Source of the DNA: Bosea sp. 685
GTDB lineage: Bacteria > Pseudomonadota > Alphaproteobacteria > Rhizobiales > Beijerinckiaceae
Reading direction: 5' to 3'
Length of the DNA stretch: 64,000 nucleotides
NCBI RefSeq assembly: GCF_031884435.1
Contig: NZ_CP134779.1
Location: forward strand, 2,108,001-2,172,000
The notes below the pieces were generated by a model. It ran no database searches. It was not told where the DNA came from and worked only from the letters and a program-made list of their open reading frames with translations. Shown here one piece after another: positions 62,801-64,000 of the stretch. How positions within the stretch are numbered: the first letter of the stretch is position 1; every line of letters begins with the position of its first letter. The translations under genes were made by a program, and so were the position numbers.

Positions 62801-62887
62801 CCGCGCGATTTTGACAAGCCTGACGATGCTTTTGCCGCGCCCCGCGGCCGGTGGCCTTTTGCGCCGCCGCGATGAAGGAGCCTATTC

Positions 62888-63214
62888 GTGATCACCCCTG
62901 CTTTCGCTCAAGGCCTCAACCTGGGCGGTTCCGACAGCGTATTGATGTCGCTCGTGCCCTTCGTGCTGATTTTCGTCATCATGTGGTTCCTGATCATCCG
63001 CCCGCAGCAGAAGCGGGTGAAGTCGCATCAGGAGATGATCAAGAACGTCCGCCGCGGTGACACGGTGGTCACCTCCGGCGGCATCGTCGCCAAGGTGTCG
63101 AAGGTCATCGACGACGGCGAGATCGAGGCCGAGATCGCCGAGGGTGTGCGCATCCGGCTGGTCAAGGGCATGATCCAGGAAGTTCGCGCCAAGGGCGAGC
63201 CGGTCAAGGGCTGA
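62888..63214 (+). CDS. yajC: Preprotein translocase subunit YajC
   Basis: The 108-residue membrane protein has one N-terminal helix (LVPFVLIFVIMWFLIIRPQQ) followed by the basic KRVKSHQEMIKNVRRGDTVV and a small beta domain, the usual YajC form. YajC associates with SecDF. The start is a GTG at 62888. secD begins 56 bases later, so they form one operon. Confidence 0.95.
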   Translation: MITPAFAQGLNLGGSDSVLMSLVPFVLIFVIMWFLIIRPQQKRVKSHQEMIKNVRRGDTVVTSGGIVAKVSKVIDDGEIEAEIAEGVRIRLVKGMIQEVRAKGEPVKG

Positions 63215-63269
63215 ACGACGCTCCGGCTCCAAAGCGAGCCGGCGCGCGACAACAAGGCTGTTCAAGCAG

Positions 63270-64000
63270 ATGCTTCGTTTCCAGGCCCGCAAGGTCATCG
63301 CCGTCCTTCTCGTGCTGTTCTTCGGTTGTGGTCTTGCGCTGCCGAACCTGTTCTCACCTGAGACGCGCAAGGCGATAGAGCAGGGCGCTCCGTCCTGGAT
63401 TCCGAAGTTCTTGCTGCCGATCCACGCGGTCGTGCTTGGGCTCGACCTGCAAGGCGGCGCTCACTTCCTGCTTGAGATCGACCGCGCCGACCTGATCCGT
63501 ACGAAGATCACGACGCTGCGCGACGACACTCGCGCGAAGCTCCGCGAAGCGGGCGTTTCGGCCCAGGGCGGCATCACTTTGACGTCGCGTGGCGTGCAGT
63601 TGCGCGTCGCAGACGCCGGTGACCGAGCGAAGTTGCTACCGAAACTGCGCGAACTGGCCCAGCCTTTGGGCGCGCTCGGAGCCTTCGGCGCGTCCTCCCA
63701 ATCCACTATCGATTTCACCGAGCAGCCGGATGGCCTGATCCAGGCAACGTTCTCGGAAGCCGCGATCAATGATTTGATCCGCGATACTGCCGCCAAGGCG
63801 ATCGAGGTCTTGCGCCGGCGTATCGACCCCGACGGCACCAAGGAGCCGAATATCCAACGTCAGGGGCTCGACCGCATCCTCGTCCAAGTGCCCGGCGCCG
63901 ATCCAGAAGAGATCAAGAAGCGCATCGGCGAGACGGCAAAGCTCGAATTTCGTTTCATCGCCGAGCCGGGCGCGACCGATGTCGACATGTTGCCGTCGAA
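63270..64000 (+). CDS. secD: Protein translocase subunit SecD, N-terminal part (runs off the right edge)
   Basis: An unbroken frame opens at ATG 63270 and goes to the window end, giving 243 residues. It has an N-terminal membrane helix (VIAVLLVLFFGCGLALPNLF) and the SecD signature GLDLQGGAHFLLEID, then the start of the P1 periplasmic domain with DRILVQVPGADPEEIKKRIG. SecD uses the proton gradient to pull secreted proteins out of SecY. It follows yajC as is conserved. Confidence 0.95.
   Translation, partial: MLRFQARKVIAVLLVLFFGCGLALPNLFSPETRKAIEQGAPSWIPKFLLPIHAVVLGLDLQGGAHFLLEIDRADLIRTKITTLRDDTRAKLREAGVSAQGGITLTSRGVQLRVADAGDRAKLLPKLRELAQPLGALGAFGASSQSTIDFTEQPDGLIQATFSEAAINDLIRDTAAKAIEVLRRRIDPDGTKEPNIQRQGLDRILVQVPGADPEEIKKRIGETAKLEFRFIAEPGATDVDMLPS

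Overview
This window reads as chromosomal DNA from a high-GC alphaproteobacterium of the order Hyphomicrobiales (Rhizobiales). A Bosea-like genus is my best inference. The basis is the dense high-GC coding with GTG/TTG starts, a DUF1489 protein, a phasin, ErpA, a TakP-type binding protein, and the gene order scpA-scpB-tatA-tatB-tatC-serS-surE-pcm-LysM/M23-DUF815 ATPase-yajC-secD. Genus was not verified by any search.

Layout. 1-2.05 kb: the start of an mgtE-like Mg transporter gene, tRNA-Leu(GAG) with a terminator, a short FliN/SpoA protein and lipB. 2.1-10.6 kb: the two subunits of a biotin-dependent acyl-CoA carboxylase (probably methylcrotonyl-CoA carboxylase), separated by about 4.9 kb of accessory DNA that holds an IS5-family element, a left-handed beta-helix protein, a small secreted protein, an SDR and a cation-diffusion-facilitator-like membrane protein. 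10.6-24.3 kb: a mosaic accessory region with an RmlD-like reductase, an XRE-cupin regulator divergent from a frameshifted PLP lyase gene, an orphan CheB, LysE, PaiB and MocR proteins, a type-2 PyrF, GNAT and APH(6)-like proteins, and a PG-binding plus unknown two-gene unit. It also contains degraded 3' ends of genes. 24.3-30.4 kb: panC, a VWA/DnaJ membrane pair, a SPOR-tailed DD-carboxypeptidase, phasin and an aldo-keto reductase. 30.5-43.7 kb: metabolic and regulatory genes (LysR, UxaA-like dehydratase, aminotransferase, sirtuin, methyltransferase, MBL hydrolase, a frameshifted SDR gene with a divergent XRE regulator, a second LysE, and a double cold-shock-domain protein). 43.7-64 kb: housekeeping block with erpA, dGTPase, argS, a SPOR protein, a TakP-like binding protein, nagZ, scpAB, an orphan ABC ATPase, tatABC, serS, surE, pcm, a NlpD-like lipoprotein, a DUF815 ATPase, yajC and the start of secD.

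How the genes work together. The right third combines cell-envelope growth and division (SPOR proteins, NagZ, the NlpD-like factor), chromosome segregation (ScpA/ScpB) and protein export (Tat, YajC/SecD). At least six families of short palindromic intergenic repeats (called A-F here) are scattered between genes. One copy of family C carries the IS5-family element exactly in its hairpin loop.

Most notable observations: the IS in the hairpin loop; a roughly 45-residue in-frame insertion in seryl-tRNA synthetase; two matching palindromic operators between the XRE-cupin regulator and the PLP gene; two genes broken by single-base frameshifts; duplicated gene 3' ends flanking the rmlD-like and cheB segments; and an unidentified two-gene PG-binding unit. 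I did not find a clearly new multi-gene defence or secretion system, CRISPR array or prophage.
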